The notes beneath the pieces were generated by a model. The model was not told where the DNA came from. It was given only the letters and a program-made list of their open reading frames with translations, and made no database searches. A DNA stretch of 64,000 bases from DASPTT01 sp035623275 (GTDB lineage Bacteria; Actinomycetota; Acidimicrobiia; Acidimicrobiales; UBA8190): positions 1 through 64,000 of the forward strand of contig DASPTT010000083.1 of the NCBI GenBank assembly GCA_035623275.1, given 5' to 3'. A program made the translations under genes and the position numbers. Below, one piece after another: positions 1-9,494 of this stretch. Numbering within the stretch: the first letter of the stretch is position 1; every line of letters begins with the position of its first letter.

Positions 1-7
1 CACCTCA

Positions 8-61
8 GGTGTCTCCTATGTCTTGACACACCCCCTGGCCAGGGTGTCTCCGATGTCCTGA
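8..61. repeat. Imperfect 19-bp direct repeat, possible mobile-element edge
   Basis: Two copies of a 19-bp sequence (GGTGTCTCC-T/G-ATGTC-T/C-TGA) lie at 8-26 and 43-61 and match at 17 of 19 positions. A perfect 5-bp inverted repeat sits at 1-11, and an imperfect one at 28-47 (ACACCC...GGGTGT). The motif resembles what I remember of terminal sequences of some IS481-like elements, but no transposase is visible and the window begins here, so the identity is uncertain. Confidence 0.4.
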
Positions 62-71
62 AATCGGATAT

Positions 72-148
<77 letters not shown>

Positions 149-179
149 GCGAAGATTTCATGCTACCACCAGCGAGTGC

Positions 180-3100
180 CTACCGGCCCAGGGCCCGGGC
201 GGAGGCCCCGCCCGGCGAGCGCGCCCCCGACTGGGCCACCCCTGCGACCGTGGTCGAGGTGGTGGTCGTCGTCGTGGTGGACCCGCTGGGCGCGGCCGCG
301 GCGCTGGAGCCGCCCTCCAGCTGCTGGAGCTGCTGGACCACCAGCCCGAGGGCCGTCACGTCGGACTGGTACTGGCCGAGGTTGCCGTTCTTCAGGTCGC
401 CTTGGACCTGGCTGTAGAGCTGGGTGGCCTGGGCGATGAGCTGGGCGATCTGGGTCTGGGTGGCCGAGGCCTGGCTCGACCCGCCGCTGGGCGACGGCTG
501 CGTACCAGCGCCGATGGGCACCGGGGTGTTGAACACCGACTGCAGGGCGTCCGACAAGGTGTCCTTCATCGCCACCTGGCTCCCGTTGGGGCCGCTGTAG
601 ACGACGATCACGTACTGCAGGGTCGGCAGGGCGTTGCGGGAGGCCTGCACGTAGAGCGGCCGCACGTAGATGATCGATTGGTTGACGGGCACCATGAGCA
701 CGTTCCCGAGGAGCACGCTCGACCCGTTCTGGTTGAGCAGCGTGATCTGCGACGACACCGCCTGGTTGGAGAGGATGCGCGCGTCGATGAGGGCTGGCCC
801 GTCGATCGGCTGGCCCCGCGGGGTGACGAACACCGTGAGCTGCCCGTAATTGCTCGGATCGCATCCCGCGACCATGAAGGCGGACAGCGTCTGGCTCTGG
901 TCGCCCTGGGACACCGGGACATAGGCGTTCATGAGGTTGAAGGTCGCGCTGTTGCTGCCGGGGATCTTCAGCACCTGGTACAGCGGGGACATCCGGGCGA
1001 TCTGGCCCGTCGACACCGTCTGGCCCTGGGCATTGGTGGTGAACGTGGTGGCCAGCGCGGCGTTGGGCGGGCCCGCGCCCGGGCTCTGCGAGATGTTCCA
1101 AGCGTCGCCCGCGCTGTAGAAGTTCGAGGGGTTGACGATGTGATAGCGGCCGAACGCGGTGGACTGGACGGTGAAGATGTCCTCCGGGTAACGCAGGTGC
1201 GCGATCAGGTCGGGCGACATCTTCGAGCGGGGCGTGAACATGCCGGGGAACGCCCGCTCCCAGGCCTGGAGGATGGGATCGCTCGGGTCCCACGCGTAGA
1301 AGGTGATCTTCCCGTTGTAGGCATCGATCACGATCTTCACCGAGTTGCGGATGTAGTTGAACGTGTTCGGGAGCCCGCTGTTCGGGTTGAGTGACGTCGT
1401 GTTGGCGTTCTGCGCGTACGGGTAGTGGTCGGTCGTCGTGTACGCGTCCTGGATCCAGACGATCTTGCCGTCGACGAGTGCGGGATAGGGGTCGCCGTCG
1501 AGGCTGAGGAAGGGCGCCACCGTGGACGCCGCGGTCTGGATGTCGCGGTTGATCATGATGCGGGAAGACGAATTGATGTAGTTGGAGATCAGCAGGTTGA
1601 AGTCGCTGAACCGGATGGCGAAAGCGGCCCGGCGCAGGAACGACGAGATCTGCACGCCGCCGGTGCCCTTGTAATGGGACGAGACGATGAGCCCCGAGGG
1701 CAGCGAGTAGTCGATCTCCTGCTGGCCCGTGTCGGCCACGACATAGCTCGGGGTGGTGCCGGAGGGCTCGATGCCGTAGTACACCGACGGCTGGGTGATG
1801 ACCGGCAGGCCGTTGCTGGATGTCGGGGGGACGTCCTGGATGGCGAAGGAAGGCTGGCCCTCGTTGACGGCCACATTGGCCGGCGACACGATCATCCCGT
1901 AGCCATGCGTGTACTGGAGGTGGGTGTTGACCCACCCCGCCGAGGGCAGGTTCTGGTCGTTGACCTGGCGGACACCGACGACGGCCGGGGTCAGCGCGCC
2001 GTTGACCAGGTAGCGGTCCATGGCCAGCGCGTTCTGGAACGTGTAGTACGAGCGGATGCCGGCCGCCTGGAGCTTCTCGTAGGTCGGGTCGGTGAGCTCG
2101 GGGTCCCATAGCCGCACGGCGTTGAGCGTGTCCTGGTTGGCCAGGAGCGCCGTGGGCGTGAGCGACTGGTCCGCCGCGAACGGCGTCATCTTGACGTTCG
2201 TGATGCCCATGGCCGCCCTGGTCGCCGCGATGTTCCGGGCGATGTAGGGACGCTCGAGGGCGTTCTGCGCCGGGTTCACCCGAAGCGCCTGGACCAGCGC
2301 GGGGTAGATCGCGCCCACGATCACCGCCACGAAGGCCCAGAGGCCGATGGCGAGGACGGGCAGGGCCCACCCCCGGCGGCTGATGTTGACGAGGAGGATC
2401 ACCGCGGCGAGCAGGGAGATGAAGATGAGCAGCGTCAACGCCGGGAGTCGGGCGTGGACGTCCGTGTATCCCGCCCCCTGGACGTACCCGTTCTGCGACA
2501 GGTCCAGCCCGTAGCGGGCCAGGTAGTAGCCGACGGCCTTGACCAGCGCCACCCCGGCGAGCAGCACCGAGACATGGGCCTTGACCTGCGGCGCCACCTG
2601 CGGGAACCCCTGTTGGACCCGGATCCCGCCGTTGAGGTAGTGGGCGACCGCGATGAACACCGTGACCACGATGAGTGCCACGAGCGCCCAGCTGACGACG
2701 AAGGAAAGGAATGGCAGCGTGAAGACGAAGAACCCGACGTTCTTGTGGAACTGCGGGTCGCTCGAGGCGAACGAACCACCGTTGACGAAGAGCAGGTAGT
2801 TGCGCCACTGGCTGATGGCGCTCGACGCGGCGATGAGCGCGACGAGCCCGGAGACGATGCTGCGCACGAGCGTCGCATGGGGCGCGATCCGCTGCTGGTA
2901 GCGGCGGACGATCTCGTCCTCGGGACCGAGGGCGAGCTCGCGCACCGCCAGACGGTCGACGACGGCCAGGTTCACCCACATGAGGACGAAGAAGATGGCG
3001 GCGAAGCTGAAGAACAGGCCCAGCTTCACCGCCAGGAGCTGCCTCCACACCGACGTGTAGTGCACCGACCCGAACCAGAGGTAGTCGGTGTAGAAGGTGG

Positions 3101-3218
3101 CGATCGTCCGCAGGGACAGGAAGAACACGACCACCACGACGACGGCCACGATGATCCACACGCGGCCTCGTCGACCGACGCGCCGCGGCCGTTGAGGAAG
3201 GTCCTGCGGAGCTCGCAC
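180..3218 (-). CDS. UPF0182 family membrane protein
   Basis: This is a large integral membrane protein of about 1012 residues, the usual size for UPF0182 (COG1615), whose function is unknown. A basic N-terminus is followed by a first membrane segment at about residues 19-37 and several more up to about residue 340. A large, mostly polar domain follows, and the C-terminus is rich in Gln, Ser and Thr with a run of seven threonines. I chose the GTG at 3218 because the frame is open further upstream but would run into the preceding DivIVA-domain gene, which ends at 3230. No clear ribosome-binding site is visible. In mycobacteria this family lies beside a PDZ protein and a DUF2342 protein, as here. 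Confidence 0.88.
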   Translation of the reverse strand: MRAPQDLPQRPRRVGRRGRVWIIVAVVVVVVFFLSLRTIATFYTDYLWFGSVHYTSVWRQLLAVKLGLFFSFAAIFFVLMWVNLAVVDRLAVRELALGPEDEIVRRYQQRIAPHATLVRSIVSGLVALIAASSAISQWRNYLLFVNGGSFASSDPQFHKNVGFFVFTLPFLSFVVSWALVALIVVTVFIAVAHYLNGGIRVQQGFPQVAPQVKAHVSVLLAGVALVKAVGYYLARYGLDLSQNGYVQGAGYTDVHARLPALTLLIFISLLAAVILLVNISRRGWALPVLAIGLWAFVAVIVGAIYPALVQALRVNPAQNALERPYIARNIAATRAAMGITNVKMTPFAADQSLTPTALLANQDTLNAVRLWDPELTDPTYEKLQAAGIRSYYTFQNALAMDRYLVNGALTPAVVGVRQVNDQNLPSAGWVNTHLQYTHGYGMIVSPANVAVNEGQPSFAIQDVPPTSSNGLPVITQPSVYYGIEPSGTTPSYVVADTGQQEIDYSLPSGLIVSSHYKGTGGVQISSFLRRAAFAIRFSDFNLLISNYINSSSRIMINRDIQTAASTVAPFLSLDGDPYPALVDGKIVWIQDAYTTTDHYPYAQNANTTSLNPNSGLPNTFNYIRNSVKIVIDAYNGKITFYAWDPSDPILQAWERAFPGMFTPRSKMSPDLIAHLRYPEDIFTVQSTAFGRYHIVNPSNFYSAGDAWNISQSPGAGPPNAALATTFTTNAQGQTVSTGQIARMSPLYQVLKIPGSNSATFNLMNAYVPVSQGDQSQTLSAFMVAGCDPSNYGQLTVFVTPRGQPIDGPALIDARILSNQAVSSQITLLNQNGSSVLLGNVLMVPVNQSIIYVRPLYVQASRNALPTLQYVIVVYSGPNGSQVAMKDTLSDALQSVFNTPVPIGAGTQPSPSGGSSQASATQTQIAQLIAQATQLYSQVQGDLKNGNLGQYQSDVTALGLVVQQLQQLEGGSSAAAAPSGSTTTTTTTSTTVAGVAQSGARSPGGASARALGR

Positions 3219-3229
3219 GGCGGGGAAGC

Positions 3230-5047
3230 CTAGGTGGTGACCGGCACGATGAGGCACCGGCACCCGGCGTGCGCCGGCGGATGTGCGTGCCCCGTCGGGA
3301 AAGGCTCGCCCGGCGCCGTGGGGCCGCCCAGTGCGTTGTCGTCGCAGTCGGGGCACTGCATGCCACCGTCGTCCACGATCCACTGCAACGTCGCGCCCTG
3401 GGGCATGGCGGCCAGGATGCCCCGGCCGAAGGCGGCCGTCGCCTGGTCACCGGCCAGACGCTCGACCCGGGCCCCCTTCCACTCCCGGTAGGCGGCCCCC
3501 ACGCGGTCGACCTGCGCGTCGTCCCCGCCCTCGGATCCGGCGACCTCACCCTGGAGCCGCCGCCGGAGCGGGGCGACGATCGACGACGCCAGCTCCTGGG
3601 CCAGCTCGTCGACCGCCGGCGCGTCGTCCGGCGACCCCTCGGCGAACACCATGCCCGCCTTGGCGGCGTCGCGCAGGGGCCCGGTCGCGGCGGCCGCGTA
3701 GCGTGCTTGATGGTCCTTCACCGAGGGCAGCACCTTGGGACCCCATCCCCCCGCGGCGCGCAGACGGTCCAGGATGTCGTTCTGGTCGTCCTGCAGCGCC
3801 CGCTTGAGCCGGCGGGCGAGCGACGTCACCACCGGCCGCACCAGCTCGTCGCGCCGGGCGAGATTCGGATCGGCGACCACCGCCGCACCGGTTCCCGCCG
3901 CGCCACGCCCCTCCGTGTCGACCGGGGCAGGCGCGGCGGCGGCCGCGGTGTCGGCGAGCTCCCCGGAGCCCATCCCCGCGTCGACACCCGCGGTCGCTTC
4001 CGCCGCCTCCGTCACCGAAACGGTCGACACCGCCTCCTCGACCTCGCGCCCGGCGCGCAGCCGGGCGAAGAGGTCCTCGACCGCCTGCTTGCGCTGGACC
4101 TCGTCCTCGCCGGCAGCATGGTCCGGTCCCTCGAGGGCCTCCGGCGAGGGCGTCGGCGCCGCGGCCGGGGTGGGCGCGCTCGCCTCGGCGGCGGACTCGG
4201 CCGGCACCCCGGTTGCGGGGGAGGCCTCCACGGCGGTCTCGACCGAGGCCTCGGTCCCGGTCTCGGCGGGCGACGGCGCCGCCTCCTCGGCGTGGATCGC
4301 GGCCTGACGGCCGGCCTCCTCCGCGGCCAGGCGCGCCTCGTCCTCGGCGCGGAAGAGCTCGTCGGCGATCACGTCGACCGAGTGACGCACGCCGGTGATG
4401 GTCTCCGCCAGGCGCTCGCGCCCAGCGCGCAGCTGCTCGATCTGGCTGTGGAGCACCCGACGGCGTCGGGTGAGATCGGCAAGCACCTTCGTGCGCAGGT
4501 CCTGTGCCTCTTGGAGCATGGCGCGACACTCGTCGCGGGCCTGCGCGAGGAGCGCCTCGGCCTCCTGGCGCACCTTCGCCATCATGGTCGTGGCCTCGTC
4601 CTGCGTGCGCTGCGTGAGGTCGGCGGCCGCAGCCTCCGCGTGCGCGGTCCGCTCGGCGGCGATCTGCTCGGCGCGGGCGCGCAGCTGACCGGCCTCCTCC
4701 AGGGCCGCAGCCCGGGCCGTCTCCGCCTCGGCGACGGCCCGGGCGGTCACCTCGCCCGCCGCGTCGTGCGCGCTGCGCAGGACGCGGGCTGTCTCCTGGC
4801 CCAGGGCCGCGGTCAGCGTGGCCTCGTCGAGGACGGGATTGGCCGCCCGGTGCTCGGCCTCGGCGACGAGGTCCCGCAGCTCACGTTCGCGTTCGGCGGA
4901 CAGCGCGATCTCGGCGGCCACCGCCTCGAGATAGGCCCTGACCTCGCCCGGGTCGTAGCCGCGGCGAGTGGTGCCGAAGGTGTGGCGGGCGACGTCGTCG
5001 GGGTGCATCCGAGACGAGGAGATCGTCATTCGGCGGTCGTCGGCCAT
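3230..5047 (-). CDS. DivIVA-domain protein with phage-head-like Cys/His C-terminus
   Basis: The 605-residue protein begins with a DivIVA-like segment (residues about 14-45, with F-GTTRRGYDPGEVRAYL), the motif that targets such proteins to curved membrane. A long Ala/Glu/Arg-rich coiled coil follows (about 50-235), then a low-complexity Ala/Pro/Glu linker (about 245-330), then a second folded region. The extreme C-terminus has CxxC at 565-568 and PPAHAGCRC at 590-598. This Cys/His arrangement resembles the end of phage Mu gpF/SPP1 gp7 minor head proteins. I infer a cell-pole or envelope scaffold carrying a metal-binding module. The fusion is odd and its function is unknown. A second possible start is Met7. 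Confidence 0.8.
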   Translation of the reverse strand: MADDRRMTISSSRMHPDDVARHTFGTTRRGYDPGEVRAYLEAVAAEIALSAERERELRDLVAEAEHRAANPVLDEATLTAALGQETARVLRSAHDAAGEVTARAVAEAETARAAALEEAGQLRARAEQIAAERTAHAEAAAADLTQRTQDEATTMMAKVRQEAEALLAQARDECRAMLQEAQDLRTKVLADLTRRRRVLHSQIEQLRAGRERLAETITGVRHSVDVIADELFRAEDEARLAAEEAGRQAAIHAEEAAPSPAETGTEASVETAVEASPATGVPAESAAEASAPTPAAAPTPSPEALEGPDHAAGEDEVQRKQAVEDLFARLRAGREVEEAVSTVSVTEAAEATAGVDAGMGSGELADTAAAAAPAPVDTEGRGAAGTGAAVVADPNLARRDELVRPVVTSLARRLKRALQDDQNDILDRLRAAGGWGPKVLPSVKDHQARYAAAATGPLRDAAKAGMVFAEGSPDDAPAVDELAQELASSIVAPLRRRLQGEVAGSEGGDDAQVDRVGAAYREWKGARVERLAGDQATAAFGRGILAAMPQGATLQWIVDDGGMQCPDCDDNALGGPTAPGEPFPTGHAHPPAHAGCRCLIVPVTT

Positions 5048-5129
5048 TGACAGAGCCTACGGCTCCGATCGGCCCGCGCCGTGCCACCGAGGACGGCGCG
5101 ACCGCCGGTCCCCGGGCGCGGCGAGGCGC

Positions 5130-6302
5130 TCAGGTCCAGGGCGCGTCCTGCCAGTCGTAGGGGACGCTGTGGCCGCCGGGGCCCGCCGGGGGCCCCGCCG
5201 CGGCGGAGCCGATGCTCCCGCCGTAGTGCGCCAGGGTGGCCATGGCCTGGGCCAGCGAGCTCACGGCCACCACCTTGAGCGAGGGCGTGGCCTTCGACTG
5301 GGCGGCGGCGTACTCCTGGGGCGGCACGAGGAAGAGGGTGGCCCCGGCCCGCTCGACGGCCACCGTCTTCTGGGGGACGCCGCCCACGTCGCCCACGGTG
5401 CCGTCGGGGTGGATCGTCCCGGTGGCCGCCACCCTCTTGCCGCCGGTGAGGTTCCCACCGGAGAGCGCGTTGATGATCCCGAGGGTGAAGGCGAGACCGG
5501 CCGACGGCCCGCCGATCCCGTCCGCGGAGACCTGGACCGGGAACGGCAGGTCGTACACGGGCTGGGTGCCCATGCCCGGGATGGGGACGTCCGGCGCGCC
5601 GATCCCGACGACGGGCACGGTCTTGCCGTTCTCGACGGCGGACCCGAGGGTCATGGACACGTCGTGGCCGGCACTGGGATCGGAGATCGAGCCGACCCGC
5701 AGCGTCACGCGTTCGCCCGGCCGGTGCGTGTGGATGGCGGCGACGAGCGCGGCGGTGGTCGGTGTGGGCACGCCGTCGACGGCGGTGATGACGTCGCCGA
5801 CGTGCAGCACGTGCCACGCGTGGGAGGCGGGGTCGACGACGTAGACGGTCACCCCGGCGTCGTGCTCGGGCACCGCGTAGCCGAGCTGGCGCAGCGCCAC
5901 GGCCTCGGCCGTCATCTGCGACTCGGCCATGTCCACGGTCCCTTGGTCGTCGAACTCGCTCACCGGGAGGTTGCCCGTCAGGTCGCCGGACTTCACCAGC
6001 TGGGTGTCGGAGTCGAGCAGGTCGCCGACGACCGTGAGGAGCTTGACGTCGTTGACCCCCACGTCGGTGAGCATGAGCTGGCCGTGGACGGTGGACGCCT
6101 TGCCCTTCGGCACCGTGATCAGCGCGGCGACCGACTCCGCCTGACCGGGCACGATCGCGTAGTAGGGCAGCGTGATCCGACCGGCCACCACCACCACCAC
6201 CAGCACGACCACGAAGAGGACGAGGACCACCACCCGGCCCCGACGGCGGGGCCGGAGGGGCACCGACGTGCCCGGCGGTAGCGTGGTCTCGGAGGTCGTC
6301 AT
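5130..6302 (-). CDS. PDZ and Lon-type (S16) membrane protease, YlbL-like
   Basis: The protein has about 390 residues. It has a basic N-terminus, one membrane segment (about residues 23-41), a PDZ domain (about 130-205) and a C-terminal Lon protease domain. The Lon catalytic dyad is visible: Ser267 in GGPSAGL and Lys312 in PQKTVA. The family (B. subtilis YlbL type) is a membrane-anchored, ATP-independent protease facing outside. The start at 6302 (MTTSETT) gives a normal signal-anchor; the frame extends 27 codons further, but those residues overlap the divergent HEAT-repeat gene region and look non-coding. The active site looks intact, unlike two nearby proteases. Confidence 0.9.
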   Translation of the reverse strand: MTTSETTLPPGTSVPLRPRRRGRVVVLVLFVVVLVVVVVAGRITLPYYAIVPGQAESVAALITVPKGKASTVHGQLMLTDVGVNDVKLLTVVGDLLDSDTQLVKSGDLTGNLPVSEFDDQGTVDMAESQMTAEAVALRQLGYAVPEHDAGVTVYVVDPASHAWHVLHVGDVITAVDGVPTPTTAALVAAIHTHRPGERVTLRVGSISDPSAGHDVSMTLGSAVENGKTVPVVGIGAPDVPIPGMGTQPVYDLPFPVQVSADGIGGPSAGLAFTLGIINALSGGNLTGGKRVAATGTIHPDGTVGDVGGVPQKTVAVERAGATLFLVPPQEYAAAQSKATPSLKVVAVSSLAQAMATLAHYGGSIGSAAAGPPAGPGGHSVPYDWQDAPWT

Positions 6303-6360
6303 GCCGTTGGAGTGGGAAGACGCGGCGTGGCGCGCCAGAAGCCAGAAGGAACAGCCTGCC

Positions 6361-7107
6361 ATGGATCGCGCCGAATTCGACACCGCCGGGCGCGATCGAC
6401 GGCGTCGGGCGGTCCTCGCGGGCTACGACGCCGAGGCGGAGCCCGCCGCGCTGGTCGACGACCCGGACCCGCACGTGCGGGCCGCCGCCCTGGGAGCGCT
6501 CTCCCGCCGAGGCCGCCTCGACGCCCGGCTGCTGGACACCGCCCTGCACGACGAGGACGAGCAGGTTCGCCGGCGGGCAGCGACCCTGGCGGGCGCCTAC
6601 CTCGCCGCCGGCGCCGCGGCCGGTGCCGCGAAGGGCGATCCCCTTCGGGCGGGCACCAGGGCGGCGACGTCCCCCGACGGCGACGAGAGGTCGGTGGTCG
6701 CGTCGCTGGCCCGCGCGCTGCACGACGAGGCGCCGCTGGTGGCGGAGGCGGCGGCGTGGGCCCTGGGGGAGGCGGGCGAGGCTGCGCTGCGCACGGTCGA
6801 CGACCTGTGCGCGGTGGCCCGGGCCCATCCGGACCTGCTGGTGCGCGAGTCGGCGGTCGCCGCCCTCGGGGCGATCGGCGCGCCGCGCGCGCTCGACGCC
6901 GTGCTCGATGCGCTCGAGGGCCCCCCGGCGCTGCGCCGGCGTGCCGCCGTGGCGCTGGCCGCCTTCGACGACCCGCGGGCGGACGACGGCCTGCGCCGGT
7001 GCCTCTCGGACCGCGACTGGCAGGTGCGGCAGGTCGCCGAAGTCCTGTTGGACCTCCCTCCCGGGGAGGTGCCGCCACCTGTTCGACGCCCTGCTAGGGG
7101 TCGCTGA
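6361..7107 (+). CDS. HEAT-repeat protein
   Basis: The product of about 248 residues is built almost entirely of short helical repeats, with recurring D-D-P-D-x-x-V-R-x-x-A-A and L-x-D-x-D-x-x-V-R patterns typical of HEAT or PBS-lyase-like repeats. Such proteins act as protein-binding scaffolds. No catalytic residues or membrane segments are seen. The ATG at 6361 is preceded by an AGAAGGA ribosome-binding site about 10 bases upstream; an upstream in-frame ATG at 6301 is possible but overlaps the start of the divergent PDZ-Lon gene. Its 3' end overlaps the convergent mreB by 14 bases, which is tight for two convergent genes. Confidence 0.8.
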   Translation: MDRAEFDTAGRDRRRRAVLAGYDAEAEPAALVDDPDPHVRAAALGALSRRGRLDARLLDTALHDEDEQVRRRAATLAGAYLAAGAAAGAAKGDPLRAGTRAATSPDGDERSVVASLARALHDEAPLVAEAAAWALGEAGEAALRTVDDLCAVARAHPDLLVRESAVAALGAIGAPRALDAVLDALEGPPALRRRAAVALAAFDDPRADDGLRRCLSDRDWQVRQVAEVLLDLPPGEVPPPVRRPARGR

Positions 7108-8095
7108 CGAACAGCTCGCGCAGGGTGTCGAAGGAGTCGAGGCAGCGACCGGCGCCCAGCGCGACGCATTCGAGCGGCGTGTCCACGAGATGGACGGGCA
7201 CCGCCGTCGCGTCGGCCAATCGCCGGCCGAACCCACGCAGCAGTGCACCGCCTCCGACGAGATGGATCCCTTGCGTGATGATGTCCTGCGCCAGCTCGGG
7301 TGGGGCGTCGCCCAGGCAGGCCACGGCGGCCTCCAGGATCTGGTGCACCTGGTCCTCGATGGCGGCGCGCAGCTCGGAGGGGGCGATGACGACGGTCTTG
7401 GGCATCCCGGTCATGAGCTCGCGCCCTCGGACCTCCGCCTTCACCTCGCCGGCGAAGGGCGCAGCTGACCCGATGGCCAACTTGATCTCCTCCGCCGTGC
7501 GCTCGCCGAGGGCCACGCCGAACTCGCGCCGGACGTAGGCCTGGATGGCCGCGTCGATGTCGAAACCCCCGCAGCGGATGGCGGCCGACGCGACCACCCC
7601 GCCGAGCGAGATGACGGCCGTCTCCGACGTCCCGCCGCCGACGTCGACCACCATGTTGCCGATCGGCTCGTGGATGGCGAGGCCCGCGCCGATGGCCGCG
7701 GCCATGGGCTGCTCGATGAGGTACGCGGACGAGGCACCGGCGCGGTGCGCGGCCTCCTTCACCGCGCGCCGCTCGACGGCGGTGATGGCCGACGGGACGC
7801 AGATGAGCACGCGTGGGCGGTTGAGGCGCGACACCCCGCAGCGTTGCAGCAGCAGCCGGATCATCCGCTCGGTCACGTCGAAGTCGGTGATCGCCCCTTG
7901 GCGAAGCGGGCGGACGGCGACGATGTACCCGGGTGTCCGCCCGATCATCTGCCAGGCATCCTGGCCGACGGCAAGCACCTCCTGGGTGCGCGAATTGAGC
8001 GCGATCACCGTGGGCTCGTTGAGGACGATCCCCTTGCCCCGCGCGTAGACCAGGGTGTTCGCCGTCCCGAGGTCGATGGCGAGGTCCCTAGCCAC
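7094..8095 (-). CDS. mreB: Rod-shape actin-like protein MreB
   Basis: This is an actin-fold ATPase of about 333 residues. N-terminal LAIDLGTANTLVY is the phosphate-1 loop, VDVGGGTSETAVIS is phosphate-2, and the adenosine loop GGGALLRGF is near the C-terminus. MreB filaments guide lateral wall synthesis at the inner membrane face. I chose GTG at 8095 (M-ARDLAIDLG) because it matches the usual MreB N-terminus; ATG at 8119 would add eight residues. Neither has an ideally spaced ribosome-binding site (GGGGAG lies two bases before the GTG). No mreC, mreD, pbp2 or rodA is adjacent, so it stands alone among envelope-proteolysis-like genes. Confidence 0.93.
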   Translation of the reverse strand: MARDLAIDLGTANTLVYARGKGIVLNEPTVIALNSRTQEVLAVGQDAWQMIGRTPGYIVAVRPLRQGAITDFDVTERMIRLLLQRCGVSRLNRPRVLICVPSAITAVERRAVKEAAHRAGASSAYLIEQPMAAAIGAGLAIHEPIGNMVVDVGGGTSETAVISLGGVVASAAIRCGGFDIDAAIQAYVRREFGVALGERTAEEIKLAIGSAAPFAGEVKAEVRGRELMTGMPKTVVIAPSELRAAIEDQVHQILEAAVACLGDAPPELAQDIITQGIHLVGGGALLRGFGRRLADATAVPVHLVDTPLECVALGAGRCLDSFDTLRELFVSDP

Positions 8096-8231
8096 GTCTC
8101 CCCAGTCGCACGGCGCCATGGTAGGGCGCACACGTCTGACGTGCGGAGGCCCTGCGTGGGCCCGAGAATGCTGCGGAAACGCATGCGCGCGCGACGTCCC
8201 CGGCGCCGCCCTCGCCGATATCCTCGCGGCG

Positions 8232-9494
8232 ATGGACAGCGGAGGTCCCTCACCGGAACCCGGGGAGCCGGAGGAGGTCGACGACGCCCCGCTGCGGGGC
8301 TGGATCCCACCCGACGACCGCCTGTGGCGGCACCCCTCCGAGCTCGGCACGTCGGGGGACGCCGACCCGGTCGCCGGCGGCTCCCGACGCGAGCGCTCCA
8401 CGGTCCTCGCCGTCGGCGCGGTGGGCGCGGTGGTCGTGGTCGTGGCGGTGGCCGCCGCCGCGGCCCTGAGCGGTGGCATCACGCCGGGGGCGCGCGAGAC
8501 CGCCACCGTGACCAGCGTGACCACAGCAGCACCGCTCCAGGGCGGATCGGTCACGGGCGGATCCAGCTCGAACGTTCCGTCGGTCACGAACCCCGCCGTC
8601 ACGGCCATGGTGAACGCGCTGCGTCCTTCCCTCGTCGCCGTGATGGCCAGCGATCGCACCACGTCGAGCACGTCCGGCGCCACGGCGGTGCTGACGGGCG
8701 TGGTCATGCCCGGCGGCCGGCTCGTCATCACCGCCGCGTCCGCGGTCGTGGGCATGCGCGACGTCGATGTGGTCACGGTCGACGGCAGGCACCATCACGG
8801 CACGGTGGCAGGTGCCGACGAACGCTCGGGCGTGGCGGTGGTGAGCGTCGACGACGCGCTGGCGCCCGCGACGTTCGCCGACGACGACGTGGCGGCCGGC
8901 GCCATCGGGATCACCGCGTGCCTGTGCGGCGCCGATGCGCACACGGACGCCACCGGCGGCACCCCCACGGTGTCCGTGGGCGTGGTCCGCCGCAGCGGCC
9001 AGTCCGCCGCCTTGTCGGACGGCACGACCCTGGTCGACACCATCGAGGCGTCGGTGTCGCTCGACCCGGGCTCGTGGGGCACCGTCCTCCTCGACTCGCA
9101 GGGCCAGGTCGCCGGCATCCTCGACAGCGAGCAGGACGCCGGCGGCGGGACCATCGGCGTCTTCGTCCCCGCCCCGCTCGCGCTGGACGTCGCCGGCGCA
9201 CTGGCGAGCGCGCCGTTGGTGCACGGCTGGCTCGGGATCGTCTGCACCGATTCACCCACGAGCGCCTCGAACGGCCCGGTGGTGACGACGGTGTTCGCCG
9301 ACAGCCCCGCAGCCCACGCGGGCGTGGAGGTGGGCGACGTCATCCAGGCCGTCGACGGGCACGCGGTGGCGACCATCGCCCAGCTCCAGGCGCGGCTCTA
9401 CGCGCTCACCCCGGGCACGGCCGCCGGCTTGACCGTGGTCCGGGGTGTCCGCACGATGACGGTGCCGGTGACCCTGGCCACGGAGCCCGGGTAG
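8232..9494 (+). CDS. HtrA-like membrane protein with degenerate protease domain
   Basis: The protein has about 420 residues: a cytoplasmic N-terminus with the motif PDDRLWRHPSE (about 28-37), common in actinobacterial envelope proteins, one membrane segment (about 57-80), a Ser/Thr-rich linker, a trypsin-like domain (about 122-325) and a PDZ domain (about 333-415). The catalytic triad appears lost. TAAH has become TAAS (Ser170), the Asp before the VAVV strand is Gly200, and GNSGG has become GSWGT, with Trp282 at the nucleophile position. It is probably a non-catalytic sensor or adaptor that keeps the PDZ domain. It is divergent from mreB. Confidence 0.82.
   Translation: MDSGGPSPEPGEPEEVDDAPLRGWIPPDDRLWRHPSELGTSGDADPVAGGSRRERSTVLAVGAVGAVVVVVAVAAAAALSGGITPGARETATVTSVTTAAPLQGGSVTGGSSSNVPSVTNPAVTAMVNALRPSLVAVMASDRTTSSTSGATAVLTGVVMPGGRLVITAASAVVGMRDVDVVTVDGRHHHGTVAGADERSGVAVVSVDDALAPATFADDDVAAGAIGITACLCGADAHTDATGGTPTVSVGVVRRSGQSAALSDGTTLVDTIEASVSLDPGSWGTVLLDSQGQVAGILDSEQDAGGGTIGVFVPAPLALDVAGALASAPLVHGWLGIVCTDSPTSASNGPVVTTVFADSPAAHAGVEVGDVIQAVDGHAVATIAQLQARLYALTPGTAAGLTVVRGVRTMTVPVTLATEPG

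Noticed and set aside
3219..3549. Longer N-terminus for the UPF0182 protein
   Set aside because: The upstream open codons overlap the DivIVA-domain gene and encode Arg/Pro/Gly-rich sequence unlike a signal-anchor.
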